Below, one piece after another: positions 1 through 9,565 of a DNA stretch of 64,000 bases. Origin of the DNA: JAWPMT01 sp965242775. Its GTDB lineage: Bacteria; Bacteroidota; Bacteroidia; Cytophagales; Cyclobacteriaceae. Where the stretch lies: assembly GCA_965242775.1 (NCBI GenBank), contig CBDETI010000009.1, positions 124,001-188,000 on the forward strand, given 5' to 3'. A program made the position numbers and the translations under genes. The stretch's first letter is position 1. Each line of letters opens with the position of its first letter. The notes under the pieces were generated by a model. That model worked only from the letters and a program-made list of their open reading frames with translations. It had not been told where the DNA came from and searched no databases.

Positions 1-2144
1 GAAAGAGCGCTTTCAATATTTTGTGCGCCCACTTTAATGACCATCCAGTTCAGTGGCATGGTGATCTCGGAACTCAGAGAGAATACGGTTGGCCGAATTT
101 TGTCGCGCAAGGAAGCAAAATGAAAATCTTCAACCACCCCTATGATACGCGCATTCTTGCGAGACCATTCCGCGCCGGTGAAGGCCATACCCTGTAGATT
201 GGCGCCTACGGCATTTTCCAGTTGAAAAAATTGCTGAGCAGCCTGATTGATCACGTAGGCTTCGGTATAATCACTTCCAAATTCTTTCGAAAACGACCTT
301 CCGTTAGCAAACTTGGCGCCGAGTGTCTCGAAAAAATCATGGCCTACTACCACGGTTGGACAGCTAATGTTCTCCTCGCTGTTGTCAAGGCGATAGCCAC
401 GCCAACCACCAATCCTGCCCGTAATGCGGCTGGTGGAAGCGGATACTGACAGTATCTCCGAACGTTGAAGCAGGTCTTCCTTATACACCTCGTACTTGGC
501 AAAGGCATCGGCTGTTTGAAAGGGCACCATGATCAGCTGATCGGTTTCTATTCCCAAATCTTTGTTTTGCATATACTTGATCTGGTACATGATGATAAAT
601 GTGCTGGAAATCAGCACTGCTGCAATGAAGAATTGAAGAGCTACGAGCAGGTTTCTGCTGGAAAAACCACCTACGGATTTATGTAAATTTCCGCCTGACA
701 GGGATTGCACCGTCGGCATCCGGAGAAGAAATAGTGCTGGAAAACTACCGGTGACCAGAGAAATAAGTACGGTTATCACGAACAATATGCCCCCAAGGAT
801 CAGATCGTCAAATAGTGAAAAGGCCAGCTCCTTTTCGGTGACGTTGTTGAAAAATGGAAGCGCTAGTTCCACCAGGATCACCGCTATTAGAGAGGCTGTT
901 AGGCCAATTAAAATGGATTCTGACTGGAATTGGAATATTTGCGATTGACGCGAAGCCCCAAGTACCTTTTTAAGCCCCACTTCCCGGCTTCTTTCCATAG
1001 AACCTGCAATAGACAGGTTGATATAGTTGATACAGGCGAGCAGTAGAATAATGAACGAGGTAGCTACGAAAATATAAATCGTAGCATAGTTGCTGTTTCT
1101 ACCAACCTCCGCGGTGAGATCAGATTTCAAATGAATGTCGGCAACTGGCTGAAGAAAATAGTGACGAGTGTCGTCTTCAGGGATATTCCAGTATTCCCTC
1201 AAGAATTGATTGAGGTTGTCTTCAAAGACCTGGTAATCTTGGTTTGCGGGAAGTTTAATATATGTTAGATGACTAACACCTGTTGCATTGGTCCTGATCC
1301 ATCGCGGATAGGTATTGACGATTCCTTTCATAGCTAGGAACAGCCCCGATTGAAAGTGGGTGTTGCCCGGTAAGTCTTGGATCACTGCATTGACAGCATA
1401 GGTATTATCATTGACCTCTATGTTCTGACCTAGCGGATCTTTATCTCCAAAGTACTTTTTGGCTAGCGTTTGATTGATCACTGCACCAAAGGGGTCATCC
1501 AAAGCCGTAGCCAGGTTTCCTTGTATCACTTGCACGCCGAACACATCGAAGAAAGTAGAGTCGACAAGCAAGGAATTTTCCTCCCAGTAAAATTTGTCTC
1601 CAACACGAACAAGGCGCTCCCCGAAATCAAGTCTTGTATAGGCAATATTCGGATCAAATTGTCGCTGAACTGCTGGCATCAGCAACCAGGTGGTCAAGAC
1701 GGATCGTGTGACCGCATCGCCTCCCTGGTCGTACTCGCCGGCAATTCGGTAAACCTGTTGATAGTCGGCAAAATGCTTGTCGTAGGTAAGTTCGTCCTCG
1801 ACATATGTGAATATCAATGAGCACGCTGCCAGTCCAACTGCCAGCCCAAAAATGTTAATAAGGCTGTAGACCTTGTTTTTTAGAAGGTTTCTACGAGCGA
1901 TTTTTAGATTCAGACCAATCATAATAATGTTGTTATTGAGTTTTTTGACATTTTTAGTTTTGACAATGAGCTTCAGCCGCAGCATGGATAGACTATGAAG
2001 CAGCCAGGTACGGTTCGCATGGCTTTTACCCTTCTCATTCACCAGATCTTCGTACCATTCTTCAAAATCACCAAGCACATCTTGTCGGCTATCCGGGCAG
2101 CACTTAGTCAATAGCCATGATAAGAACTTCGGGGGTGAGTTCAT
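1..2144 (-). CDS. ABC transporter permease, FtsX/MacB family (3' end beyond window)
   Basis: An open minus-strand frame runs from ATG at 2144 to the left edge without a stop, about 714 residues, so the C-terminus is missing. The N-terminal ~75 residues (PDSRQDVLGDFEEWYEDL) match the permease prefix domain that Bacteroidota fuse to such permeases. Next come a transmembrane helix (YSLINIFGLAVGLAACSLIF), a long periplasmic MacB-like domain with the Bacteroidota signature VINQTLAKKYFGDKDPLGQ, then FtsX helices around FVATSFIILLLACINYINL and a second half beginning at NLLVALQFFIAAVLISS. Permeases of this type pair with an ATPase to move substrates or transmit mechanical force across the inner membrane; the substrate is unknown and no ATPase is visible here. 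The start overlaps the PadR stop as ATGA, so the two genes are translationally coupled. Confidence 0.93.
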   Translation of the reverse strand, partial: MNSPPKFLSWLLTKCCPDSRQDVLGDFEEWYEDLVNEKGKSHANRTWLLHSLSMLRLKLIVKTKNVKKLNNNIIMIGLNLKIARRNLLKNKVYSLINIFGLAVGLAACSLIFTYVEDELTYDKHFADYQQVYRIAGEYDQGGDAVTRSVLTTWLLMPAVQRQFDPNIAYTRLDFGERLVRVGDKFYWEENSLLVDSTFFDVFGVQVIQGNLATALDDPFGAVINQTLAKKYFGDKDPLGQNIEVNDNTYAVNAVIQDLPGNTHFQSGLFLAMKGIVNTYPRWIRTNATGVSHLTYIKLPANQDYQVFEDNLNQFLREYWNIPEDDTRHYFLQPVADIHLKSDLTAEVGRNSNYATIYIFVATSFIILLLACINYINLSIAGSMERSREVGLKKVLGASRQSQIFQFQSESILIGLTASLIAVILVELALPFFNNVTEKELAFSLFDDLILGGILFVITVLISLVTGSFPALFLLRMPTVQSLSGGNLHKSVGGFSSRNLLVALQFFIAAVLISSTFIIMYQIKYMQNKDLGIETDQLIMVPFQTADAFAKYEVYKEDLLQRSEILSVSASTSRITGRIGGWRGYRLDNSEENISCPTVVVGHDFFETLGAKFANGRSFSKEFGSDYTEAYVINQAAQQFFQLENAVGANLQGMAFTGAEWSRKNARIIGVVEDFHFASLRDKIRPTVFSLSSEITMPLNWMVIKVGAQNIESAL

Positions 2145-2485
2145 TTGGGTAGTTCAATTTGAAATACGCCTTCAGGAATGTGTTTCCAAAGCTTCGTACG
2201 ATCGTCCATCACTTCTTTCAAGGCATTTTGACCTCTCATAGTGACTTTGAAAAAACGCTTGGGTTTTCCTCCTCTTTTTTTGGTGGCTTCACCCAATTCT
2301 GAGACAAGAAACCCCTTTTCCTCCAGCCGATAAAGGCCTGTGTGTAGAGCGCCCATACTCACTTTGCGACTCAATCTGCTTTCGATTTCATTCTTGATTG
2401 CCAGTCCGTAGGCATCTTCATTGAGTATGCCGATCGTTAGCATTACGATTTCCTCAAATTCTCCAATATTATGTCGAATTGCCAT
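2141..2485 (-). CDS. PadR-family transcriptional regulator
   Basis: A 114-residue winged-helix protein with the PadR layout: an N-terminal helix (EFEEIVMLTIGILNEDAYGLAI), recognition region (SMGALHTGLYRLEEKGFLVSE) and wing (KKRGGKPKRFFKVTMRG). It is a short PadR with a short C-terminal dimerisation helix. It is co-transcribed with, and overlaps by 4 nt, the downstream permease with prefix domain; this PadR-permease pairing is common in Bacteroidota and suggests that PadR represses the pair. A perfect inverted repeat flanking its promoter is the likely operator. Confidence 0.93.
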   Translation of the reverse strand: MAIRHNIGEFEEIVMLTIGILNEDAYGLAIKNEIESRLSRKVSMGALHTGLYRLEEKGFLVSELGEATKKRGGKPKRFFKVTMRGQNALKEVMDDRTKLWKHIPEGVFQIELPK

Positions 2486-2489
2486 TATA

Positions 2490-2547
2490 TTCTATTTGCA
2501 GGTATAATTACGAAAGTAGCGTGATTTAGTTTTATCTGCAAATAGAA
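2490..2547 (-). promoter_or_regulatory. PadR-permease promoter flanked by a perfect inverted repeat
   Basis: TTCTATTTGCAG at 2490-2501 and CTGCAAATAGAA at 2536-2547 are perfect 12-bp inverted arms. Between them, read leftward, are TTG (2541-2539), a 20-nt gap and TACTTTCG (2518-2511), a good match to the Bacteroidota -33/-7 promoter TTG-N20-TAnnTTTG. One arm covers the -33 element and the other the expected transcription start, only 4 nt before the ATG. Occupancy would block transcription, so this is the probable autoregulatory operator of PadR (inference). Confidence 0.7.
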
Positions 2548-2795
2548 AAAAATAGTTTACAGGGCTTCTCATGGTGCTCCCGTTCTCTTTCGGCTCTCCT
2601 TTCACTGATCAATGGTTTTTCGGTACCCGATTAGGGGGGTGAGTTGTGGGGACTACTAATTCTGCTTCGACCTAACATGTTTCTGGTTATTGTTTGACCG
2701 ACTATGGCTAAATTGAGAAACTGAATAAAGAAGCCGTAGCTATTACTCGTCTAAACTCCCGCGTCACTGGTATTGCTTCCTGTAGCATTTCCACA
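2548..2795. other. Intergenic region between divergent PadR and sensor kinase genes
   Basis: About 250 bp with no convincing ORF or RNA. It must carry the promoter of the rightward kinase gene, but I see no clear TTG-N20-TAnnTTTG pair. It lacks the 11-bp-period repeat found farther right. Confidence 0.4.
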
Positions 2796-5700
2796 ATGGG
2801 CCTGGTTCGCCACGTCTGCCTGTTAGTCGTCCTTGCAGCAAGTTTGTCAGCGGGAACGCAAGACCTGGGCTTACCTCCCTACAAGTACTTTTCCCCACAA
2901 GATTATAAGGCCGCCAGTAGGAATTGGTCCATAGTAACTGACACAACGGGTATTGTGTACGTGGCCAATGAGGATGGCGTATTGAGGTACAATGGGGTTA
3001 GCTGGAGTTTGATTGAGCTTCCGGAAAAGCAAAAGGCATATTGGGTCGAAAGAGATGCAGCGGGCCGTATTTATGTGGGGGCTAACGGCAACTTTGGCGT
3101 ACTGCTTTTGGACGAAAACGGGAAAATCCGCTACACTTCACTTAGCGATCAGTTGCCGGAGAAATATCAAGACTTCAATGTGGTGTGGGAAGTGGTTGCT
3201 ACAGGCAAGGGTGTCACATTCAGGTCCAGAAAATACATCTTCCGATATTTTGATAATGAGCTCACGGTTCACAGTGTGCCCGAGGGAGGAAGAATTTTTG
3301 ATGCCGCATACGCAGCACGTGATACCGTTTTTTTTCGGGTTTACGGTTTGGGTTTGGCTTACGCTCATAACGGGGGTATCAGCCTGCTTCCTGGTTCCGA
3401 AGAATTTGCTGAGAAAAAGGTAAATGGCCTATATGCCTTTGGTGAGAATGAGTTGCTGATTGCAACCCGTTTTGAAGGATTGTACATCTATGGTCAACAA
3501 GGAGTAAGGCCATTTAAAACGGACACTGATGACTATTTGTTGGCAAATAAAATTTATGATGGACACCTCCTGGAAAATGGAAATTATGCGCTGGCAACGA
3601 TGGCTAATGGCCTGGTTATTATCACCCCTCAAGGCCAGGAGGTCTTTCGCTTTGACTCATCAAACGGCCTGGAAAACAACGCTACATTGTTTGTCACGGA
3701 AAGTGAAGGGCAGCTGTGGCTTGCTACGAAGAACGGTATCTTTCAGATGGCTCACCAGGCGCCCTATAAATTGGTAGAAAAGGAATTTGGGTTAAAGGGT
3801 CAGGTGACGGATATTTTCGAGAACAGTGGCGGTCGATTCGTGACTTGCAACGACGGGTTATACCAATTGGTCGATGAAGCAGAGGAGGTGAACTTTAAGG
3901 TTGCTCATGAAAATACGATTGTCGACTGTGTGAGCATCTTCGAGCATGACAATACGCTACATGTAGGAAGCCTTGAAGGTGTATTCAGGTACAAGAATGA
4001 AGGTATGTTGAGCAGGGTGTCCCTCTTTGCGCCGAGGACCGTTGTTCCTACAGTTAATGAGAATGTGTACCTCGCTGCTGAATTTTACTATGGCTTGTAT
4101 GTGATGACCTTTGAGGCGAATCAACTGGCAACAGTCCGCGTACCGGGTATTGATAGACTTGTCGATCAGGTTTTGCCTGCCGGAGGCAACCTGTTTTGGG
4201 TGCGCACAATTGATGATAATTTCTATGAAATTCAACTGGCGCCTACCGATAAGGGGTGGCAAGGCGAGATTGTGAAGCAGCTCAAACTAGCTCCAAATAC
4301 CTACTTGCTGACAAAGGGAGAGCGGCTTCTATTTATAACCGGTACGCAGCTTTACTCGCTGGTAGACGACAGACTTGTTGAAATGGGAGACCCGATTGTT
4401 TATCAATACAATATCGATCGGATCGTTTACACTACCTCTCTCAACGACGATAGCTGTTTTATTTGCTATGAGGATGCTCAGGGAAGTATTTATTGTGAAA
4501 AGTTTGTGCAGCAAGCAACAGGTTCGATGCTGTCTACGGGGGATTATCTCTACGTCGATTTTCGGCCAAACACGATTTTTGAAGATCCGGAAAGTGGAGA
4601 CATTTGGCTTGGGGGCGCGGATGGTGTGCGTATATTTTCCTGGGCGCAAGACAGCTATCAGTCGGTACCTCGAACAATTATTCGACAACTCGATATAAAT
4701 AACGATTCTATTGTTTCAACAGGCTTGGATCGCCCCCATTCTCTCGCCTATTACCAGAATAATCTTCAGGTGTCCTATGTGTCTAACTCTTCATTGAGCG
4801 ATGGCAAAATCCTCTTTCAATACAGGCTACTGGGCGGGGATGAAAATTGGTCTCCCTGGACAGGCGATACAAAAGTGATCTTCAGCAATCTCAGGTCCGG
4901 GGACTACCAATTTCAGGTAAGGTCGAGATCACCCTATTCCGGAACGACGGCAACAAGCGCTCTGAATTTTGAGATTCGTCGGCCCTGGTATCTAACCGGC
5001 TACGCTTTCTCAATTTACACGTTATTGGCCATGATGGTCATTTACGGAGGCTACCGGCTCAGGGTCAACTCGCTGGTTAGAAGCAGAAAGGAACTAGCAA
5101 AATCCGTCGCAAGCAAGACCCGGGAACTGGCTCAGGCGAATGCCGCACTGCAGGAGAAGGCGCAGAAACTAGAACAACTCGGTGAGTTTAAATCCAGGTT
5201 TTTTTCCAACGTTTCGCACGACCTTCGAACACCCATAGCTTTACTCTCGGGGCGTATCCAGATGCTGCAGTCAGACGACTCCAGCCGATTCTCCGAAAAG
5301 GCAGATGTACACCTTGACCGCCTGGAAGAGGATGCTAAAAAACTTGTTTCGATGGTTGACGATATTCAGGAGCTGGTGCAACTGCAAGACGATCAGATTA
5401 CGCTTCATGTACGTGCTGTAGCTGTCGAGCCTTATTTCAAGAGCATCACCAGTTTGTTTGAATCCTCTGCCAAAGACAAAAACATAACGTTGCGCTTTCG
5501 GAGTACCCTCGCTGAGGGAAGAGAGGCAGAGATCGATCCACATTGTATTGAGAGAGTCTTATACAACCTGGTCTCTAATGCTCTGAAATTCACAAAGTCG
5601 GGGGGTACCATCCAGGTTTTACTCGAAGAGCAGGCTGACAAATTTCAATTTTCAGTTATCGATAGCGGTGTAGGCATTCCAACCGCTGACTTGGATGAGA

Positions 5701-5885
5701 TATTCAATCGCAATTTTCAGGCGAAAAATCAGTTGAAAGAAAGCAAAGGACTTGGACTTGGTCTGAATGTCGTCAGGGAGCTTGTGCAACTGCATGCAGG
5801 AGAGGTAGGTGTCCAAAGCAAGGAAGGTCAAGGGTCCACTTTTACAGTGAGTTTACCTTGGCGACAATCTGAATCGTCTGCATAA
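2796..5885 (+). CDS. Propeller/Y_Y_Y sensor histidine kinase
   Basis: 1029 residues: signal peptide (1-20), a large periplasmic beta-propeller region with reg_prop-like repeats (VYVANEDGVLRYNG; ENATLFVTESEGQLWLATKNGIF), a Y_Y_Y domain at ~665-730 (FQYRLLGGDENWSPW), one transmembrane helix ~735-753, a coiled coil, HisKA with phospho-acceptor His808 (SNVSHDLRTPIALL) and HATPase_c with N box LYNLVSNALKF (~922), G1 DSGVGIP and G2 KGLGLGLNVV. Bacteroidota use this architecture in hybrid two-component systems sensing polysaccharides or surface signals, but this protein ends after the ATPase with no REC or AraC domain, so it needs a separate response regulator. No cognate partner is adjacent. The ligand is unknown. 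Confidence 0.92.
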   Translation: MGLVRHVCLLVVLAASLSAGTQDLGLPPYKYFSPQDYKAASRNWSIVTDTTGIVYVANEDGVLRYNGVSWSLIELPEKQKAYWVERDAAGRIYVGANGNFGVLLLDENGKIRYTSLSDQLPEKYQDFNVVWEVVATGKGVTFRSRKYIFRYFDNELTVHSVPEGGRIFDAAYAARDTVFFRVYGLGLAYAHNGGISLLPGSEEFAEKKVNGLYAFGENELLIATRFEGLYIYGQQGVRPFKTDTDDYLLANKIYDGHLLENGNYALATMANGLVIITPQGQEVFRFDSSNGLENNATLFVTESEGQLWLATKNGIFQMAHQAPYKLVEKEFGLKGQVTDIFENSGGRFVTCNDGLYQLVDEAEEVNFKVAHENTIVDCVSIFEHDNTLHVGSLEGVFRYKNEGMLSRVSLFAPRTVVPTVNENVYLAAEFYYGLYVMTFEANQLATVRVPGIDRLVDQVLPAGGNLFWVRTIDDNFYEIQLAPTDKGWQGEIVKQLKLAPNTYLLTKGERLLFITGTQLYSLVDDRLVEMGDPIVYQYNIDRIVYTTSLNDDSCFICYEDAQGSIYCEKFVQQATGSMLSTGDYLYVDFRPNTIFEDPESGDIWLGGADGVRIFSWAQDSYQSVPRTIIRQLDINNDSIVSTGLDRPHSLAYYQNNLQVSYVSNSSLSDGKILFQYRLLGGDENWSPWTGDTKVIFSNLRSGDYQFQVRSRSPYSGTTATSALNFEIRRPWYLTGYAFSIYTLLAMMVIYGGYRLRVNSLVRSRKELAKSVASKTRELAQANAALQEKAQKLEQLGEFKSRFFSNVSHDLRTPIALLSGRIQMLQSDDSSRFSEKADVHLDRLEEDAKKLVSMVDDIQELVQLQDDQITLHVRAVAVEPYFKSITSLFESSAKDKNITLRFRSTLAEGREAEIDPHCIERVLYNLVSNALKFTKSGGTIQVLLEEQADKFQFSVIDSGVGIPTADLDEIFNRNFQAKNQLKESKGLGLGLNVVRELVQLHAGEVGVQSKEGQGSTFTVSLPWRQSESSA

Positions 5886-5975
5886 GGGCCCTGACTGTTC
5901 ATCAGAACTTTACCGTTGATTATTTGTATCTCCTGCCTAATGACAGCTGGAAGTATGAATGCGTTTCCGTAGGAC

Positions 5976-6446
5976 TTAAGCCTTTCGCTTACCAGGAATC
6001 TTTTTTATCAGGTATTTGATGACCTGATCATAGTTCGTGTTTTCCCGGTTGCTGAGTTTGATAGGCTGCCCTTCGTTGAACAGGATTCTTAGTTGCTTGA
6101 ATGTTCGACCCTTGGTTTTGATTCTTTCTTCTTGCCAAGATTGGACGTCTGAGAGCTTTTTCTTGATGGGGTTGCGCAATGGTGGGCGAAACGAGACCTG
6201 ATTCTGCCCAAAGTGCACTTCGACTGATGAAAAGTAAAGCTTTGTACCGATGACTATAGCGATCACAATCAGTATTGGAACAAGAATGAGTTTGGCTACG
6301 AAATAGCTAGCTGGATGCAGGACGAGCTCGTAAGTCAGCCAGGAGGCCACGCCGATGATGCAACAGAGAAATAGGCTGACTGAAAAAAGAGTGCCTTTGT
6401 CGGGTTTTGATACAATCACTAGATAGGCAAAACACGAAATTAGCAA
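5976..6446 (-). CDS. Membrane protein with PH-like C-terminal domain, unknown function
   Basis: 156 residues with two hydrophobic helices (GTLFSVSLFLCCIIGVASWL; FVAKLILVPILIVIAIVIG) followed by a soluble ~85-residue part (VEVHFGQNQVSFRPPLRNPIKKKLSDVQSW...), which resembles the two-helix plus PH-like fold common in bacterial membrane proteins. The resemblance is by layout only; I recognise no specific family. The exact start is uncertain because no strong ribosome-binding site is visible. It lies convergent to the upstream kinase gene. Confidence 0.6.
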   Translation of the reverse strand: MLISCFAYLVIVSKPDKGTLFSVSLFLCCIIGVASWLTYELVLHPASYFVAKLILVPILIVIAIVIGTKLYFSSVEVHFGQNQVSFRPPLRNPIKKKLSDVQSWQEERIKTKGRTFKQLRILFNEGQPIKLSNRENTNYDQVIKYLIKKIPGKRKA

Positions 6447-6605
6447 GGTTCGATAAGATCATCATGGCATTTTTTGTTGTGCATATGGCACTGGCAGTAC
6501 CCGCCGGTTTGATTGTAAGGTGACTAGGTCGGAATCGGTAAAGGTTATGGCAGGATTTGAAAAAAAAGCCGAAGCACATTTGGATAGACCAAAATTCGAA
6601 ATGCC

Positions 6606-9551
6606 ATGTTGAAAAGAATGCTCCTTTCCCTCTTTTTTGGTTTGGTGCTATTCAACTATTTGTTGGGAGCAGCCGCCGATTCTCCGCAGACGACAAAGGA
6701 TAGCTTGAGAATTGTCACGGAAACCAGTCCGGATCACCAAGCCAGGTCGGAGGCACACATCAGACTAGCCGCCATTTTCAGTAAGCGCTATTTATCAGAC
6801 AGTGCCCTATGGCATTTGCACGCAGCTCGTAGCTATTTTGACAAGCTGAGCGACACTACCAGGTATCAACCGATCCTATTTTATCTGGATCTCTCTGCGC
6901 GGGCTTATAGTGGAGATTACAAGGAAGCCCTTGCCGTTACAAATGCAAACATTGGCTACATCGAGGAGAACTTCTTTGGATCGGATAAAAGCCCTTTTGA
7001 GGAGGTACACCCACTTTTTATACCTCCCTTTGTTGTCTACAACCAGATTGGTGATCTCTATCGTAAGATCGGCGATTTCGAGGCGGCGTATGATTTCTTC
7101 ATTCGCGCAATGAACAACGCCGAGTCCATGAATAATCCCAACGGGCGAGCTGATTGCTACAATAACCTGGGGATTCTTTACGATCTGCAGGATGATTACA
7201 AGAAAGCGATCCAATATTATAATCGGGCGCGTCATCTGAATTTGGAAATCGGAGCATCCAGACGGTTTATGCTGGCTTCCAATTACAATAATATGGGCAT
7301 TGTATATAAGAATCTTGATCAATTTGATAGTGCAGCTTTGGTTTATGAGAAAGCCCTGGAAATCATGTTGGATATGGGAGCTTCCTACGGCGAGGCCGTG
7401 ATCCGAGACAATATGGGTTTGCTTTATTTGAAACAAGGAAGGTATCAAGACGCCCTGCGGGAGGAGCGTCAGGCGCTGGCCATCCAGCGCGAAAGAAATG
7501 CCAAGGATCAGGAGGCCATGATTCTGCTCAATATTGGCGATATCTATTTTCAGCAGCGAGACTTCTCGAATGCCATAAACTATGGCTTGGAGGCTTATGG
7601 GATTGCATCCAAAGGGGAGCAACATGAAACGATCCGAATGCTAGCGGATCACCTCAACCAGGCGTACGATTCCATTGGTGACATTGCCAACGCATACAAA
7701 TTCCTGAAGATTTACAAGGACAAGGAAGAATTGCTTTCCAATGAGGCCAAAGAGGAGACCATCGCCAATCTTAAAATAAAGTACGAGACCGATCAGCAGA
7801 AAGTCGAGAATGAGTTGTTAAGGCAGCAGCAAGCCAATAACGCACAGCTAATTTCACAGCAGCGTAATTACCTGTTGGCGTCGATCATTGGTATTTTAAT
7901 GATTTTTGTGATCCTGCTATTGATCTTTCGACTATACAAATCAGCTAACCGTCAAAAAATGGTCGTCGGCGCCCAAAACGAAAAGATCAAGGAGCTGAGC
8001 GATATGAAATCGCGCTTCTTCGCCAATATATCGCATGATTTCCGCTCTCCGCTGACGCTGATTAAAGGCAACCTGGATGTTATTTCACGTGAAGAGAATT
8101 TTCTGACCCAGGAGACCGAGGCGAGCATGACACGGATAGACAAAAATGTAAATCACCTCATACAGCTTACCGATGAGATCAGGGATTTGATTTTATTGGA
8201 TGAGCGCAAGTTCCAGCTTCACTTTTCCAAAGTTGATGTGGGTGAATTTTTTCGGATCAATGTGAATTTATTTCACTCAGCTGCGCAAGTCAAGGACATT
8301 TCACTTCAGTTGACAAGACAGTTTTCGGCAGGACTCTACATTCATGCCGATGTAAAAAACCTCGAAAAAATTCTATATAACCTCATTTCCAATGCCATCA
8401 AGTTTACCGGATCGGGTGGTCATATCGAAGTGAGAGTCAAAGAAGAGAATTCGGGAATAAAACTATATGTGACTGACGATGGTATGGGCATTTTGCCAGA
8501 GGATCAGGACCGGATATTTGATAGGTTTCATCAGAATCTGAGCAACGATTATCATGTCCATGAGGGCATGGGGGTGGGACTTTCACTAGTCAAGGAATTG
8601 GTCTTGCTGCATCACGGTGAAATCGAGGTATCAAGCCAACCCGGCGATGGTGCTACTTTTTCAGTTTTCCTACCTTTTAATTATCAGGAAGACGTAGACA
8701 AAGCACCGTTCGAATTTTCCTACACAAAAGATAGGCTATCCGCCAGACCGAAGAGCAGCACCGACGCCACCCATAGGGTAGGATTCCACCCTGCGGATTT
8801 TAATCTTGAGGGGAAAACACTTCTGGTGGTGGACGATCATGAAGAAGTGAGGGAATATATCTGCGCAGCCATCAACGACGGTTACAAGTTGCTAGAAGCT
8901 TCGAATGGGCGCGAGGCGCTTCAACTAATGAGTAAATACGAGGTAGATCTTGTGGTTACCGACTTGATGATGCCTTGGATGGACGGGTTCGATCTTATTG
9001 ATCAAATTAAGGAATTGCCGGGAGGAGATGAGTTGCCAATCTTGGTTGTTTCGGCGCGTACCACACGGGAGGATCGGTTGCGTGTACTGGATCTGGGGGT
9101 AAATGATTTCTTGAACAAACCTTTTGACAGGCGTGAACTGAATCGCAGGATCCAAAACCTCCTTCAAAGACGAAAGACCGAAAATGTCTGGGATCAGGTG
9201 GCCGGAGATCAGAATTTAAAGTCAGAATTGGAAAAAGATCTCCTCAACAAGATCAATCAACTCATAGTGGCCAGGGTTTCGGATCCGACACTATCACTCG
9301 CCGATCTGGCTGATGAAATGGCAGCCAGTGAACGTAGCCTCAATCGCATGGTCAAAAATTTGACCGGTCTTTCTCCAAAGCAATATGTACAAAAGGTGCG
9401 AATGGAATATGCCAAGGACCTGCTTGTCAAAAGAAGGGTCAAAAGTGTAGCGGAGGCCGGCCGGGCTATTGGCAATGCAAATGGCACCCATTTTTCACGA
9501 AGCTTCAAGAAATTCATTGGAAGGACACCCTCCGAGATATTGGAGAAATGA
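6606..9551 (+). CDS. TPR hybrid sensor kinase / response regulator / AraC-type regulator
   Basis: 981 residues combine a whole two-component pathway. A signal peptide is followed by a periplasmic TPR array (~60-380, e.g. GRADCYNNLGILYDLQDDYKKAIQYY), one transmembrane helix (~421-443), HisKA with His477 (NISHDFRSPLTLIKG), HATPase_c (N box LEKILYNLISNAIKFTG, ~585), a receiver domain with phospho-acceptor Asp786 (VVTDLMMPWMDG) and a C-terminal AraC HTH (~880-981, ending FSRSFKKFIGRTPSEILEK). The TPR input implies sensing of a protein or peptide rather than a sugar. It converges on a paralog with the same architecture; the two stop codons are only 15 bp apart. Confidence 0.93.
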   Translation: MLKRMLLSLFFGLVLFNYLLGAAADSPQTTKDSLRIVTETSPDHQARSEAHIRLAAIFSKRYLSDSALWHLHAARSYFDKLSDTTRYQPILFYLDLSARAYSGDYKEALAVTNANIGYIEENFFGSDKSPFEEVHPLFIPPFVVYNQIGDLYRKIGDFEAAYDFFIRAMNNAESMNNPNGRADCYNNLGILYDLQDDYKKAIQYYNRARHLNLEIGASRRFMLASNYNNMGIVYKNLDQFDSAALVYEKALEIMLDMGASYGEAVIRDNMGLLYLKQGRYQDALREERQALAIQRERNAKDQEAMILLNIGDIYFQQRDFSNAINYGLEAYGIASKGEQHETIRMLADHLNQAYDSIGDIANAYKFLKIYKDKEELLSNEAKEETIANLKIKYETDQQKVENELLRQQQANNAQLISQQRNYLLASIIGILMIFVILLLIFRLYKSANRQKMVVGAQNEKIKELSDMKSRFFANISHDFRSPLTLIKGNLDVISREENFLTQETEASMTRIDKNVNHLIQLTDEIRDLILLDERKFQLHFSKVDVGEFFRINVNLFHSAAQVKDISLQLTRQFSAGLYIHADVKNLEKILYNLISNAIKFTGSGGHIEVRVKEENSGIKLYVTDDGMGILPEDQDRIFDRFHQNLSNDYHVHEGMGVGLSLVKELVLLHHGEIEVSSQPGDGATFSVFLPFNYQEDVDKAPFEFSYTKDRLSARPKSSTDATHRVGFHPADFNLEGKTLLVVDDHEEVREYICAAINDGYKLLEASNGREALQLMSKYEVDLVVTDLMMPWMDGFDLIDQIKELPGGDELPILVVSARTTREDRLRVLDLGVNDFLNKPFDRRELNRRIQNLLQRRKTENVWDQVAGDQNLKSELEKDLLNKINQLIVARVSDPTLSLADLADEMAASERSLNRMVKNLTGLSPKQYVQKVRMEYAKDLLVKRRVKSVAEAGRAIGNANGTHFSRSFKKFIGRTPSEILEK

Positions 9552-9565
9552 CCCACCTGGCAATA

